Shown here: positions 15,368 through 24,917 of the stretch, in pieces | Numbering within the stretch: the first letter of the stretch is position 1 | Layout: each line of letters begins with the position of its first letter | Assembly (NCBI GenBank): GCA_963785425.1 | Contig: CAWAVG010000012.1 | Location: forward strand, 70,450-134,449 | Reading direction: 5' to 3' | Source: RYN-133 sp963785425 | GTDB lineage: Bacteria > Actinomycetota > Actinomycetes > Mycobacteriales > Jatrophihabitantaceae | DNA length: 64,000 nucleotides | The notes under the pieces: generated by a model | Database searches by the model: none | Told to the model about the DNA's origin: nothing | What the model saw: the letters and a program-made list of their open reading frames with translations, nothing else | Position numbers and translations under genes: made by a program

Positions 15368-17353
15368 TCAGCTGGCGTTGTCGACGGCCGAGATGAAGCT
15401 CGACGAGGGCGATCCGCGCCCTGTTACGTCGTCGTACCCCGAGCTGGTGTGCAGCGAGCTGTCGTGGTTCGACGACACCAGGCGGGTCAGCTTGGCGGCT
15501 GCCGAGTAGTACACGACTGCCTTCTGGTCAGCAGTCGTCGGCGCGCTGACGTCGTGGAACGCACCGGCGCCCAGCGAATACAGCATCGGGTTCGCGAACC
15601 CGATCGCCGATCCGCCGCCACGCTGCTGCGCGACCGCCATGATGCCGGCGATCGTCGGACAGGCCAGCGACGTGCCGCCGATGGAGCCCTCCACGTACTG
15701 CGGGCCGTTGCCCGTGTCGACGCTGTACCCGATCAGGAACCCGGTGTACGGGTCGGCGTTGGCAGCAATGTCCGGAACCACCCGGCCGGGGCCGCGGTCG
15801 CCGGCGTTCGCGTTCGCGAGCGAGTCCGGCACGACACCCTTCTGGTAGTCAGGCTCCTGCCACACCACGCTCGTGCCGCCACCGGCACCGGCGTAGAAGT
15901 CACCCGGCACCGACTGCCACGACTGCTTGTTCGTCGCCGTGTCCTTGACGAGGTAGGTGCGGTCGTTGCCCCAGCCCGTCTCGAACTGGTAGCCGTTCGA
16001 GTGGCCGACGCCCAGGGTCGTGCCGCCGACGGCGGTCACCGCCCAGTCGTTCGCACTGGCCTGCGGCTGCGGCTGACCGTTGTTCAGCGCGGCTGCGTCG
16101 CCGTTGTCACCGGAGGAGAAGTAGAACCCGACCCCTTCGACAGCACCCTGCACGAACCGCGCGTGCTCCTGGTTCTGCAGGTCGCCCGGCAGCAGGTCGC
16201 TCGAGTCGCCGTAGGAGTTGCTGACGATCGTCGCCAGCGGGTGGGCCGAGTCCCCGGACGGGGCGAGGATGGTGTCGTAGGACTCCAGGAAGTCCTCGTC
16301 GTTGCAGCTCGCCGCCGGGACGTACGCGATGCGCGCGCCGGGAGCCATCGAGTGCACTGCCTCGACGTCGAGCGATTCCTCGCCCGTCCAGCCCACGGCG
16401 TTGCACTTGGTCTGGTCGTAGTAGGCCTGCGTCGGCGGGTACTCGGAGTACTGCCCCGGCTTGAACGCCGGCAGGCGGTGTCCCTTGCTGTAGGTCTGCG
16501 CGTCGGAGGCCATGGTCGGCGACGCATACGCGTCGATGATCGCGACCGTGACGCCGGCGCCGTCACCGGGGTGCTGAAGCGCCTGCGGCGCCAGGCCGTA
16601 GGCCCCACGCTCGCGCGACGGACCGTACCCACACACGGACGTCGGGAACGAGGTGTGCCCGTACGCGCTGGGCAGTCCGCTGACGTGCTTCTGCCCGTAG
16701 TAGGACGAGCACGGCGTCTGCACCTGGACGGGCACCTGCGTGCCGTCGGCCGAGATGGTGTTCGGCCGCACCGCGGACGAGGTGTCGGTCAGTCCGCCGA
16801 CGGAGATGACGCTCGACGCGAGCGAGGCGGGCACCTTGGCCGCGGTGGCCGGCGCGCGCAACGTCGTGCCGTCGTGGCGGTAGAGCCCGAGCCGCACGTG
16901 GAAGGCACCCTCGAGCTGCCGGACCGTGCCGCTGGCGGAGATGGTCTGACGAGACGGCGTCTGGCCGACGATGCGCAGCCCGGCACCCTTGAGGAACGAG
17001 CGCACCTTCGCGACCTGGGCATCGGTCGGGCCGAAGCGGTTCAGGTACTGCGCCGGGGTCAGGTAGTGGCGGTAGGACGCACTGGCCGGGTTGCTCACGG
17101 CGGCCGCGAGCCGGGTCATGCCGGCCGGATCGCGCGGTGCGAGCCCGATCCGGACCGTGAGTGTCCGGGTGGCGTCGGGATGCCCGACCAGGTGAGCCGA
17201 TCGGGCCCAGGACGGGGCGTTGCCGTGCACCGTGCGCAGCGCGGGTGCGGCTGCCGACGCGGTACCGGTCGGGAGGGCGGCGACGCCGAGCAGTGGCAGC
17301 GCCAACGCTGCGACCGTGGCCGCCACCTTCCTGCGGTGAAGGGTGAGTGTCAT
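15368..17353 (-). CDS. S53 family (sedolisin/kumamolisin) secreted serine-carboxyl peptidase
   Basis: A 661-residue exported protease. A signal peptide (residues about 5-35, ending near TASAAAPA) is followed by a pro-kumamolisin activation domain (NRFGPTDAQVAKVRSFLKGAG) and the catalytic domain. Catalytic residues are visible: GEESLD supplies the Glu and Asp of the triad, SNSYGD the oxyanion Asp, and GGTSLACP the nucleophilic Ser. The C-terminal DDVTGRGSP loop fits the calcium site. These enzymes act on extracellular protein at acidic pH and mature by self-cleavage. ATG 17353 follows TAGGTT by 6 nt. Confidence 0.93.
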   Translation of the reverse strand: MTLTLHRRKVAATVAALALPLLGVAALPTGTASAAAPALRTVHGNAPSWARSAHLVGHPDATRTLTVRIGLAPRDPAGMTRLAAAVSNPASASYRHYLTPAQYLNRFGPTDAQVAKVRSFLKGAGLRIVGQTPSRQTISASGTVRQLEGAFHVRLGLYRHDGTTLRAPATAAKVPASLASSVISVGGLTDTSSAVRPNTISADGTQVPVQVQTPCSSYYGQKHVSGLPSAYGHTSFPTSVCGYGPSRERGAYGLAPQALQHPGDGAGVTVAIIDAYASPTMASDAQTYSKGHRLPAFKPGQYSEYPPTQAYYDQTKCNAVGWTGEESLDVEAVHSMAPGARIAYVPAASCNDEDFLESYDTILAPSGDSAHPLATIVSNSYGDSSDLLPGDLQNQEHARFVQGAVEGVGFYFSSGDNGDAAALNNGQPQPQASANDWAVTAVGGTTLGVGHSNGYQFETGWGNDRTYLVKDTATNKQSWQSVPGDFYAGAGGGTSVVWQEPDYQKGVVPDSLANANAGDRGPGRVVPDIAANADPYTGFLIGYSVDTGNGPQYVEGSIGGTSLACPTIAGIMAVAQQRGGGSAIGFANPMLYSLGAGAFHDVSAPTTADQKAVVYYSAAAKLTRLVSSNHDSSLHTSSGYDDVTGRGSPSSSFISAVDNAS

Positions 17354-17359
17354 TCGGCA

Positions 17360-17365
17360 AACCTA
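17360..17365 (-). promoter_or_regulatory. Leaderless -10 element TAGGTT for the S53 peptidase
   Basis: TAGGTT on the minus strand ends 6 nt before ATG 17353, with no ribosome binding site. A secreted protease with no leader implies recognition of the initiator codon alone. Confidence 0.55.
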
Positions 17366-17416
17366 CGCGAAATACCGGAAATGCGTAATATGCGTGTTTC
17401 GACGAGTGATTCCGCG

Positions 17417-18242
17417 TCAGGTTGCGCGAGCGTACCAACGTCCTGAGCGGCGCCAGACATGGATCGGCAGACCGAAGGTCTGCGTCAGGTTCTCGTCCGT
17501 GAGCACCTGCCGGGCCAGGCCCGAGGCGACGATCGCACCCTCGCGCAGCAACATCACGTGCGAGATGCCCGTAGGCAGCTCCTCGACGTGGTGCGTCACG
17601 AGCACCGAGGCCGGCGCATCCGGGTCGGCGCTGAACTTCGTCAGCCTTCGCAGCAGATCCTCGCGGCCGCCGAGGTCCATACCTGCGGCCGGCTCGTCCA
17701 GCAGCAGTAGTTCTGGATCGGTCATCAGCGCCCGCGCGATCTGCACCCGCTTGCGTTCGCCCTCGCTCAACGTGCCGAACCGCCGATCGGCGAGCTCGCC
17801 CACCCCGAACCGCTCGAGCAGCTTCACCGCGCGGCGCACGTCCATCCGGCCGTACGCCTCACGCCACCGCCCGAGCACCGAGTACCCGGCGCTGACCACG
17901 ACGTCGGTCACGATCTCGCGGGGCGGGATCCGCTCGGCCAGCGCGGCGGCGGCGAGCCCGATGCGCGGCCGGAGCTCGAACACGTCCACCCGGCCCAGAC
18001 GCTCGCCCGAGCACGAACGCCTGCCCCGAGCTCGGATGCAGGGTCGCCGACGCGATGTTGATCAGAGTCGACTTGCCTGCCCCGTTCGGGCCGAGGATCG
18101 CCCAGCGCTCGTCCTCCTCGACCGTCCAGGTGATGCGGTCGAGCAGGGTCTTGGCGCCGCGCCGCACGCTGACGTCCTCGAACTGCAGCACGGCATCGGG
18201 ATTGACGTCGACGCTTCCGTCGGCCTCACCGCTCTCACCCAC
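17417..18242 (-). CDS. ABC transporter ATP-binding protein (frame broken once)
   Basis: Two frames make one ATPase of about 275 residues. The first, from 18242, has Walker A GPNGAGKSTLINIAS. The second, ending at 17417, has the signature LSEGERKRVQIARAL, Walker B LLLLDEPAAGMD and the switch His in LVTHHVEE. The break is at about 18005-18007, where removing one base from a run of three gives a continuous VLGERLGRVDVFELRPRIG. The family resembles stand-alone ATPases of the YlmA/Rv2326c type; no membrane partner is adjacent. A one-base insertion error is the simplest explanation. Confidence 0.82.
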
Positions 18243-18297
18243 GTGCCCATCCTTGCGTACCGAGCAAGACGCGGCGATCGACCCTGACGGAGTCCGA

Positions 18298-19594
18298 TCA
18301 GTCGGCCGGCCCGGTCGCCAGCGTCAGGCTGACGGTGTGCCGCCCGGTGTCCGGGATCGGTGTAGGTGACGCTCACCCGTGAGCCGGGGTTCGACGTGCT
18401 CATGAGGTTGTGCAGCTGCGCGGAGCTGCTGACCGCGGTGGTGTCGACGCGGGTGATCAGGTCGCCGCCCGTGATCCCCGCGGCGGCTGCCGGGCCACCG
18501 GGCAGCACCCCCTCGACCAGGGCGCCCGAACCGCTCGACGGCGTCACGGTGACCCCGAGGAAGCCCGGGTACCCGATGTGGATCGAGCTCGTCTCGATGC
18601 CCTTGCGGATCTGCGCGGCCACGCCCAGCGCGTCGTTGATCGGGATGGCGAACCCGACCCGCTGGCCAGTCGTGCTCGCGGCGGTGTCCATGCCGATCAC
18701 GCGTCCGTCGGAGCCGAACAACGGCCCGCCCGAGTCGCCCGACCGGATCGGCGCGTCGGTGACGATGATGTTGTGCAGGCGTTCCGAGCTCGACCCGCTC
18801 TCGTCCGATGCCGTGATGGTGCGATGCAGTGCGGTGACCTTGCCGGCGGCTGCAGACGGCGTGCCGCCGGTACCGCCGGCGTTACCGACGCCGACGACCT
18901 TGTCAGCGATCGCGACGGTGTCGGAGTCACCGAGGCCGGCGACGGCCAGCCCGGACGCGTTGACGAGCTGCAGCAGCGCGACGTCCCGGCTCGGCGCGGT
19001 GCCGACGACCTTGGCGACATAGCTCTTGCCCGTCGACACGATCCGGACGCGGATGGAGGTCGACCCGTTGATCACGTGGTTGTTGGTGAGCACCTCACCG
19101 CCGGACGTCAGCACGATGCCGGTCCCGGCGGCGGCCGCCGAGTTGTACTTCTGCACCGTGTAGATGTCGACGACGCCGACCTGCTGTGCCTTGGTCGCCT
19201 TGCCGGACGAGCTGCCCGACGAACCGGGACCGCTTCCCCCCGACGGGAACGGGAACGTCCCGTTGCCCGGGGTCGGCTGATTGTTGCCCCCGCCCGACGA
19301 CTTTCCGGTGTTGTTCGTCCCGCCGGCCACGGCGACCCCGTTGGTCGTGCGGGTCAGGCCGGTGGCGATGACGATCAGGGACGCGACGAGGGCGGCGGCG
19401 AGCACCACGACGGCGCCGATGAGTCCCCGCGAATGCCGCGGTGCCTGTACCGGTGCCGGCCGGTATCCGTAGCCGTAGCCGTAGCCGTAGCCGTGGTCGT
19501 TGCCGTGGCCGTAGTGCGTCGCGGGCGGGTGCGGGTACGCGGGATCCCACGGCTGCGGGTCGTGGTCGCCGCTTCCCTGGTAGGGGCTGGTCAC
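18298..19594 (-). CDS. HtrA-like membrane-anchored S1C serine protease with PDZ domain (frame broken near the end)
   Basis: About 430 residues. The cytoplasmic N-terminus is rich in Pro/Tyr/His with a GYGYGYGYGY run (residues about 34-43). One transmembrane helix (LIGAVVVLAAALVASLIVIA) and a Gly/Ser-rich linker follow. The trypsin-like domain has His in TNNHVI, Asp in SRDVALLQL and Ser in GDSGGPLFG. A PDZ domain starts near GFLGVTV. Near 18350 one extra base breaks the frame; removing it restores TDPDTGRHTVSLTLATGPAD and a stop at 18298. Likely envelope protein quality control. GTG 19594 is preceded by GGAGGAGA, a normal leadered start. Confidence 0.88.
19465..19500 (-). repeat. Hexanucleotide coding repeat (Gly-Tyr run)
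   Basis: Consecutive copies of the plus-strand unit gtagcc encode alternating Gly and Tyr in the cytoplasmic tail of the HtrA-like protease. Such tracts can vary in length by slippage, here in steps of two residues and always in frame. Confidence 0.7.
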
Positions 19595-19715
19595 GCTGGC
19601 TCTCCTCCGGTCGCACCGGCGGTTCGTCTGCCGCAGGTGTGCCACCAGCTAACGGCCCGCCGCACAGTGTTGCCTGGGGCGTTCCCCTGCATCAGCTGAG
19701 AATCGCGGCGCGCAA

Positions 19716-19721
19716 TAGAGT
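19716..19721 (+). promoter_or_regulatory. Leaderless -10 element TAGAGT for glgX
   Basis: TAGAGT ends 7 nt before GTG 19729; no ribosome binding site precedes the codon. Confidence 0.55.
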
Positions 19722-19728
19722 CCCCTGC

Positions 19729-21882
19729 GTGCTGCCCGAGGAATTGACGGCCGCGCTCGCCGCGCGCCTCGACCGTGCGTGGCCCGGGAAGCCGTTCCCG
19801 CTCGGCGCGCACTGGGACGGCGACGGCGTGAACTTCGCGCTGTGGTCGACGAGCGCGACCGGCGTCAGCGTCTGCCTGTTCGACGGCAACGACAACGAGA
19901 CGCGCATCCCGCTCGACGAGTCGACCTACCACGTGTGGCACGGCTACCTTCCTGGCGTCGGACCCGGTCAACGCTACGGGTTCCGCGTCGAAGGTCCACA
20001 CGATCCGGCGCGCGGAATCTTCCACAACGCGAGCAAGCTGCTCGTCGACCCCTATGCACGAGCCATCGACGGCGACTTCCGCGACAACCCGGCGGTCTAC
20101 CCCGACTCCGCCGACGACTCGGCCCCGTTCGTGCCGCGGTCGGTCGTCGTCCACGACGCGTTCCCGTGGGGCGGTGACCGCCCGCCCAACGTCCCATGGG
20201 CGGACACCGTGATCTACGAGCTGCACGTCAACGGCTTCACGCGACGCCATCCGGACGTCCCGCCGGAGCTGCGCGGCACGTACGCAGGGCTGGCCCACCC
20301 CGCCGCGATCGACTACCTGACCTCGCTCGGCATCACCGCCGTCGAGTTGTTGCCGATCCACCACTTCGTCTCCGAGCCCGTCCTGCAGCGCCGCGGCAAG
20401 ACGAACTACTGGGGCTACAACTCGCTCGGGTTCTTCGCACCTCACGAGGCGTATGCCGCCCGGCGGGGCAATCAGGTGCGCGAGTTCAAGTCGATGGTGC
20501 GCGCGCTGCACGCCGCCGGGATCGAGGTCATCCTCGACGTGGTCTACAACCACACGGCCGAGGCCGGCCCGGACGGCCCGATGCTGTCGTTCCGCGGCAT
20601 CGACAACCAGTCGTACTACCGGCTCGACGAGGACGATCCGTCGCGCTACGTCGACTACACCGGGTGCGGCAACACCTTCGACCCGCGCCGTCCGTTCCCG
20701 CTCCAGCTGATCACCGATTCGCTGCGCTACTGGATCACCGACATGCACGTCGACGGCTTCCGGTTCGACCTGGCGTCGGCGCTGGCACGGTCGCTGCACG
20801 ACGTCGACAAGCTCTCGTCCTTCTTCGACACGATCCACCAGGACCCGGTCATCTCGCAGACGAAGCTGATCGCCGAGCCGTGGGACGTCGGCGCCGGCGG
20901 TTACCAGGTCGGCGAGTTCCCGCCGCTGTGGACCGAGTGGAACGGCAAGTACCGCGACACGGTGCGCTCGTTCTGGGCGTTCGGCGATGGCGGCGTGCGC
21001 GACCTCGCCTACCGGCTGTCCGGGTCGTCCGACCTGTACGGCGACGACGGCCGGTTACCCATCGCGTCGATCAACTTCGTCACCTCGCACGACGGGTTCA
21101 CGCTGCGCGACCTCGTGTCGTACAACGAGAAGCACAATGCCGACAACGGCGAGAACAACACGGACGGGACGGACGACAACCGCTCGTACAACTGCGGCTA
21201 CGAGGGCGATCCGGCGCCGGACGACGTCCAGGAGCTACGGCTGCGGCAGGCCCGCAACCTGCTGTGCACCCTGTTGCTCTCGACGGGTGCGCCGATGCTG
21301 GTCGCCGGGGACGAGCGGTGGCGTACTCAGGGCGGGAACAACAACGCCTACGTGCAGGACAATGAGGTGTCCTGGCTCGATTGGGTGCCGTCGGATCCTT
21401 CGGCGGCGACCTCGCAGGACCTGCTCGACCTCACCCGCCGGCTTCTCACGCTGCGCCGTCAGCATCCGGTGCTGCGCCAGCCCGCGTTCTTCGAGGGACG
21501 GCCTGTTGAATCGAGCGACGGTTACGGTGCTGTCAAGGACCTCGCCTGGTTCCATCCGGCGGGCCGCGAGTTCACGCCGGCCGACTGGTTCGACGCGCAG
21601 CTGCGCTCGATCGGCATGTACCTGGACGGGCGCGGGCTGCGCCACCGCGACCAGCGCGGTCAGGTGATCGTCGACGAGTCGTTCCTGCTGCTGTTGCACG
21701 CCGGCGACCAGAGCGTGGCGTGGACCGTTCCCGGGCCACCGTGGGCCGGGCAGTACACCGTGGTGCTCGACACCGGCCACCCGGCGGGCGCGCCCGCGGG
21801 CCGGGGGGCCGTCGCCGGCGGCTCGGCGCTGCGACTCGGCGGCCGCTCGGTGGTGCTGTTGCGGGCCGAACGCACCGGCTGA
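19729..21882 (+). CDS. glgX: Glycogen debranching enzyme GlgX
   Basis: A 717-residue GH13 isoamylase-type enzyme, the normal length for GlgX. An N-terminal CBM48-like domain (PLGAHWDGDGVNFALWS) precedes the barrel, which has DVVYNHTAE, the nucleophile Asp in DGFRFDLASAL, the acid Glu in LIAEPWDVG and the third acid in FVTSHDGFT. It hydrolyses alpha-1,6 branches of limit dextrins during glycogen or trehalose metabolism. One small departure: the usual GDE-[FM]-GRTQ-GNNNAY segment reads AGDERWRTQGGNNNAY, which is close to canonical. The GTG start is set by TAGAGT 7 nt upstream; the frame extends further upstream without coding evidence. Confidence 0.95.
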   Translation: MLPEELTAALAARLDRAWPGKPFPLGAHWDGDGVNFALWSTSATGVSVCLFDGNDNETRIPLDESTYHVWHGYLPGVGPGQRYGFRVEGPHDPARGIFHNASKLLVDPYARAIDGDFRDNPAVYPDSADDSAPFVPRSVVVHDAFPWGGDRPPNVPWADTVIYELHVNGFTRRHPDVPPELRGTYAGLAHPAAIDYLTSLGITAVELLPIHHFVSEPVLQRRGKTNYWGYNSLGFFAPHEAYAARRGNQVREFKSMVRALHAAGIEVILDVVYNHTAEAGPDGPMLSFRGIDNQSYYRLDEDDPSRYVDYTGCGNTFDPRRPFPLQLITDSLRYWITDMHVDGFRFDLASALARSLHDVDKLSSFFDTIHQDPVISQTKLIAEPWDVGAGGYQVGEFPPLWTEWNGKYRDTVRSFWAFGDGGVRDLAYRLSGSSDLYGDDGRLPIASINFVTSHDGFTLRDLVSYNEKHNADNGENNTDGTDDNRSYNCGYEGDPAPDDVQELRLRQARNLLCTLLLSTGAPMLVAGDERWRTQGGNNNAYVQDNEVSWLDWVPSDPSAATSQDLLDLTRRLLTLRRQHPVLRQPAFFEGRPVESSDGYGAVKDLAWFHPAGREFTPADWFDAQLRSIGMYLDGRGLRHRDQRGQVIVDESFLLLLHAGDQSVAWTVPGPPWAGQYTVVLDTGHPAGAPAGRGAVAGGSALRLGGRSVVLLRAERTG

Positions 21883-21925
21883 GCTCTCGCCGGCGTCGAC
21901 GCCGCGCCGGCGGTCGTTGTCTGCC

Positions 21926-21971
21926 AATTCACACGTTCTCCACCGCGGAGTCCTGTGAATTTGACATGTCA
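21926..21971. promoter_or_regulatory. Nested inverted repeats upstream of a small membrane protein gene
   Basis: AATTCACA (21926-21933) and TGTGAATT (21954-21961) form an 8-bp inverted repeat with a 20-nt spacer. It is followed at once by the perfect 10-bp palindrome TGACATGTCA (21962-21971). This AT-rich symmetric patch in GC-rich DNA looks like a repressor or activator site. Confidence 0.55.
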
Positions 21972-21989
21972 CAGGAGCACCATGGAGGT

Positions 21990-22211
21990 ATGACACCCAC
22001 CTCGCCACTGGCTGGTCTGCTGACCGGCCTGGTCGACGGATCGGTCGTCGCCCTGCTGATCATGCTCGTCCTCGTGTTCAACAACCGGCGGCACCGGGTC
22101 GCGCCGACGCGCATCCGGCAACTCGAGCAGCGCGCGGCCGAGCGCCCGGCCGAGCGCTCGGACGAGCGCTCGGACGAGACGGCGTCGGGCCCACTCCACC
22201 GCGCCGCCTGA
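21990..22211 (+). CDS. Small single-span membrane protein
   Basis: A 73-residue protein: short N-terminus, one transmembrane helix (LTGLVDGSVVALLIMLVLVF, residues about 8-28) and a basic, Arg/Glu-rich tail with repeated AERPAERSDERSDE. No family is recognised. ATG 21990 is preceded by ATGGAGGT, a good ribosome binding site; an in-frame ATG at 21966 lies inside the upstream palindromes. It precedes crtI by 33 nt on the same strand, so it may be the first gene of the carotenoid transcript. Confidence 0.6.
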   Translation: MTPTSPLAGLLTGLVDGSVVALLIMLVLVFNNRRHRVAPTRIRQLEQRAAERPAERSDERSDETASGPLHRAA

Positions 22212-22244
22212 GCATCACCACGCGGCCAGTACTGTGCCAAGGCG

Positions 22245-23729
22245 ATGCGCACGGTGCCCGGCTCGACCGATTCGGTGGTCGTCGTCGGCGCCGGGCTCGG
22301 CGGCCTGTCGGCCGCACTGCACCTGGCCGGGGCAGGGCGACACGTAACGGTCGTGGAGCGCGAAGCCGTCCCGGGCGGACGGGCGGGCCTGCTGCGCGAT
22401 CACGGCTACCACTTCGACACCGGGCCGTCGGTGCTCACCATGCCCGACCTCGTCCAGCAGCCCCTGGCCGCGGTCGGTGAGAATCTCTCCGACTGGCTGA
22501 CCCTGCACCGGCTCGACCCTGCCTACCGCGCCCGGTTCGCCGACGGCACCTCGATCGATGTGCGCTCCGATGTGTCGGCGATGGCCGACGAGATCGCGCG
22601 GACGTGCGGGAAGGCCGACGCCGCCGGCTACCGCGACTTCGTCACCTACCTGCGCCGGCTGTACGCGCTCGAGATGCCGCATTTCATCGATCGCAATCTC
22701 GACAGCCCGCTGCAGCTGCTCGGCGTCCCGCTGCTGCGCCTCGTCGCGTCCGGGGGCTTCCGCAAGCTCGGCACCAAGGTCGGGCAGTTCTTCGCCGACG
22801 AGCGGCTGCGCAGGTTGTTCTCGTTCCAGGCGATGTACGCCGGTCTCGCGCCGGCCGAGGCGCTGGCCATCTACTCGGTGATCACCTACATGGACTGCGT
22901 CGCCGGCGTGTACTTCCCCGAGGGCGGCATGCACGCCGTGCCCCGTGCGCTGGCCGGAGCTGCGAGCGCACACGGCGTCCGCCTGCGTTACAACACGACG
23001 GTCACCCGCATCGAGGTGTCCGGTGGACGGGCGGGCGCGGTGATCACGAGCGACGGCGAACGCATTCCCGCCGATGTCGTAGTCGTCAACGCCGACCTGC
23101 CGGTGGCCGTCGCCGACCTGATGCCGCCGGGGTACATGCCCCGCAGCGTGCGACGGCTGCGGTACTCACCAAGCGCGGTCGTGCTGCACGTCGGTTCGTC
23201 GGCCGCGTACGAAGACATGGCCCACCACACGATCGAGTTCGGTGTGGCGTGGGAGAAGACGTTCGACCAGATCATCAAGCAGGGTGAGGTGATGAGCGAC
23301 CCGTCCTTCCTGCTCACGACGCCGACGATCACCGATCCCTCGTTGGCGCCGGCGGAACGTCAGACCTACTACGCCCTGTTCCCTGCGCCCAACCTCGTCA
23401 CCGGCCGAACGATCGACTGGGAGCGCGACCGCGATCGGTACCGCGAGCACATGATCGACACGATCGAGGAGCGCGGCTACGGGGGGTTCCGCGAGAACAT
23501 CGAGTGCCAGCACGTCGTGACGCCGCTCGACTGGCGCGCACAGGGCATCGCCGCCGGCGCGCCGTTCGCGGCCTCGCACCGGTTCTCACAGACCGGACCG
23601 TTCCGTCCCGGCACGCTCGACCGCCGCATCGAGAATCTCGTCTACACCGGATCGAACACCCAACCGGGCGTGGGCGTGCCGATGGTGCTGGTATCCGGCC
23701 GGCTCGCCGCGCAACGGGTGACGGGATGA
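22245..23729 (+). CDS. crtI: Phytoene desaturase CrtI
   Basis: A 494-residue FAD-dependent desaturase. The dinucleotide-binding motif VVVGAGLGGLSAALHLAGAG with VVERE at its end lies at residues 8-36, followed by PGGRAGLLRDHGYHFDTGPS. The C-terminal NLVYTGSNTQPGVGVPMVLVSGRLAA is the carotenoid oxidase signature. It introduces double bases-step desaturations of phytoene towards lycopene. TACTGT lies 9 nt before the ATG, giving a near-leaderless start. It overlaps crtB by 4 nt (ATGA), so the two are translationally coupled. Confidence 0.95.
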   Translation: MRTVPGSTDSVVVVGAGLGGLSAALHLAGAGRHVTVVEREAVPGGRAGLLRDHGYHFDTGPSVLTMPDLVQQPLAAVGENLSDWLTLHRLDPAYRARFADGTSIDVRSDVSAMADEIARTCGKADAAGYRDFVTYLRRLYALEMPHFIDRNLDSPLQLLGVPLLRLVASGGFRKLGTKVGQFFADERLRRLFSFQAMYAGLAPAEALAIYSVITYMDCVAGVYFPEGGMHAVPRALAGAASAHGVRLRYNTTVTRIEVSGGRAGAVITSDGERIPADVVVVNADLPVAVADLMPPGYMPRSVRRLRYSPSAVVLHVGSSAAYEDMAHHTIEFGVAWEKTFDQIIKQGEVMSDPSFLLTTPTITDPSLAPAERQTYYALFPAPNLVTGRTIDWERDRDRYREHMIDTIEERGYGGFRENIECQHVVTPLDWRAQGIAAGAPFAASHRFSQTGPFRPGTLDRRIENLVYTGSNTQPGVGVPMVLVSGRLAAQRVTG

Positions 23730-24655
23730 TCGCCCCGGTGACGGGCGAGCTCGATGCCGCCGGCATCACCGACCCCGCGCTGCGCGCGAGCTACCGGCTG
23801 TGCCGGACGCTGAACGCGCGGCACGGGCGGACGTACTTTCTCGCCACGTTGCTGCTGCCGCAGCACAAGCGGCCCTACATCCACGCGCTGTACGGATTCG
23901 CCCGCCACGTCGACGACATGGTCGACGAGCGCGGCGGCACCGGCTTCGCCGACTGGTGCGACGACTTCCTCGCCGAGCTCGACTGGGGCGCCACCAGCGA
24001 CCCGGTGTGCCGGGCCGTCCTCGACACCGTGGCGCGCTGGCAGATCCCGCACAGCTACTTCGCCGAGTTCCTCGAGTCGATGCGCATGGACCTCACGGTC
24101 ACCGGCTACGCGACCTACGACGACCTCGTCCGGTACATGTGGGGGTCTGCGGCGGTGATCGGCCTGCAGACGTTGCCGATCCTCGGCCGCGCCGACCCGA
24201 CGATCGGATGGGATCGGCTCGAGGATCCCGCGATCGATCTCGGCTACGCCTTCCAGCTGACGAACTTCCTGCGCGATGTCGCCGAGGACCTGCGCCGGGG
24301 ACGCGTCTACCTGCCGCAGGAGAGCCTCGATCAGTTCGGTGTCGATCGCGGCCGGTTGCGCCGCGGTCGGGTCGACGAACCGATCCGGAACCTGTTGGCC
24401 TGGGAGATCGAACGGGCCCGCGGTCTGTACCGACGGGCCGAGGCCGGGATCGATCTCGTCGACCCGACCTCGCGCGACTGCCTGCGTACCGCGCTGACGT
24501 TGTACGAGGGCATCCTCGACGAGATCGAACGCAGCGACTACGACGTGTTCTCGCACCGGGTGTCCGTCGGACTCGCACGCCGCGGCGCGGTGGCGGTCAG
24601 CGGCCTGACAGGTGCTGTGCGCGCACGCCGAGCCGCACCCACGTCGACAGCGTGA
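23726..24655 (+). CDS. crtB: Phytoene synthase CrtB
   Basis: A 309-residue trans-isoprenyl synthase of the squalene/phytoene type. The two Asp-rich motifs are visible as RHVDDMVDE (residues about 57-65) and NFLRDVAEDLRRGRVYLP, the latter also the family signature. It condenses two geranylgeranyl diphosphates to phytoene. ATG 23726 overlaps the crtI stop by 4 nt. No crtE-type prenyl synthase is in the window, so the precursor must come from elsewhere. Its 3' end overlaps the convergent lycopene cyclase gene by 59 nt. Confidence 0.94.
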   Translation: MIAPVTGELDAAGITDPALRASYRLCRTLNARHGRTYFLATLLLPQHKRPYIHALYGFARHVDDMVDERGGTGFADWCDDFLAELDWGATSDPVCRAVLDTVARWQIPHSYFAEFLESMRMDLTVTGYATYDDLVRYMWGSAAVIGLQTLPILGRADPTIGWDRLEDPAIDLGYAFQLTNFLRDVAEDLRRGRVYLPQESLDQFGVDRGRLRRGRVDEPIRNLLAWEIERARGLYRRAEAGIDLVDPTSRDCLRTALTLYEGILDEIERSDYDVFSHRVSVGLARRGAVAVSGLTGAVRARRAAPTSTA

Positions 24656-24917
24656 GCACGATCAGGGCGAACCCGAACAGCAGATCCTCGATCGGCGCGA
24701 ACGCCACCCGCCAGCCGATGATCGTGTGCACGTCGTAGCGCACGACCGGGATGCCGGTCAGCAGACCGTTGGTGATCAGTTGGAAGAACAGCATGATGCC
24801 GTACGCCGCCCAGAACGCTTTGCGGCGCAGCAACATCGTGCGGAGCACGACGAGGTCGACGGCTGCCGCGGCGGCCGCGCCCAGCAGGGCGAGCACCGTG
24901 TAACTCATGTTCGCCAC
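24597..24917 (-). CDS. crtYd: Lycopene cyclase, small subunit d (CrtYd-type)
   Basis: A 106-residue membrane protein with three helices and the lycopene-cyclase-domain core PIEDLLFGFALIVLTL near residue 75. It pairs with the adjacent CrtYc-type protein, start and stop overlapping by 13 nt, as in the heterodimeric cyclases of actinobacteria. The pair normally makes beta-ionone rings from lycopene; related CrtYe/Yf pairs cyclise C50 carotenoids, but no lycopene elongase is visible here, so beta-carotene is the likely product. Confidence 0.85.
   Translation of the reverse strand: MANMSYTVLALLGAAAAAAVDLVVLRTMLLRRKAFWAAYGIMLFFQLITNGLLTGIPVVRYDVHTIIGWRVAFAPIEDLLFGFALIVLTLSTWVRLGVRAQHLSGR

Noticed and set aside
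19465..19512. Hexanucleotide tract upstream of glgX as a regulatory repeat
   Set aside because: It lies inside the HtrA-like coding sequence and encodes a Gly-Tyr run; glgX has its own -10 element.
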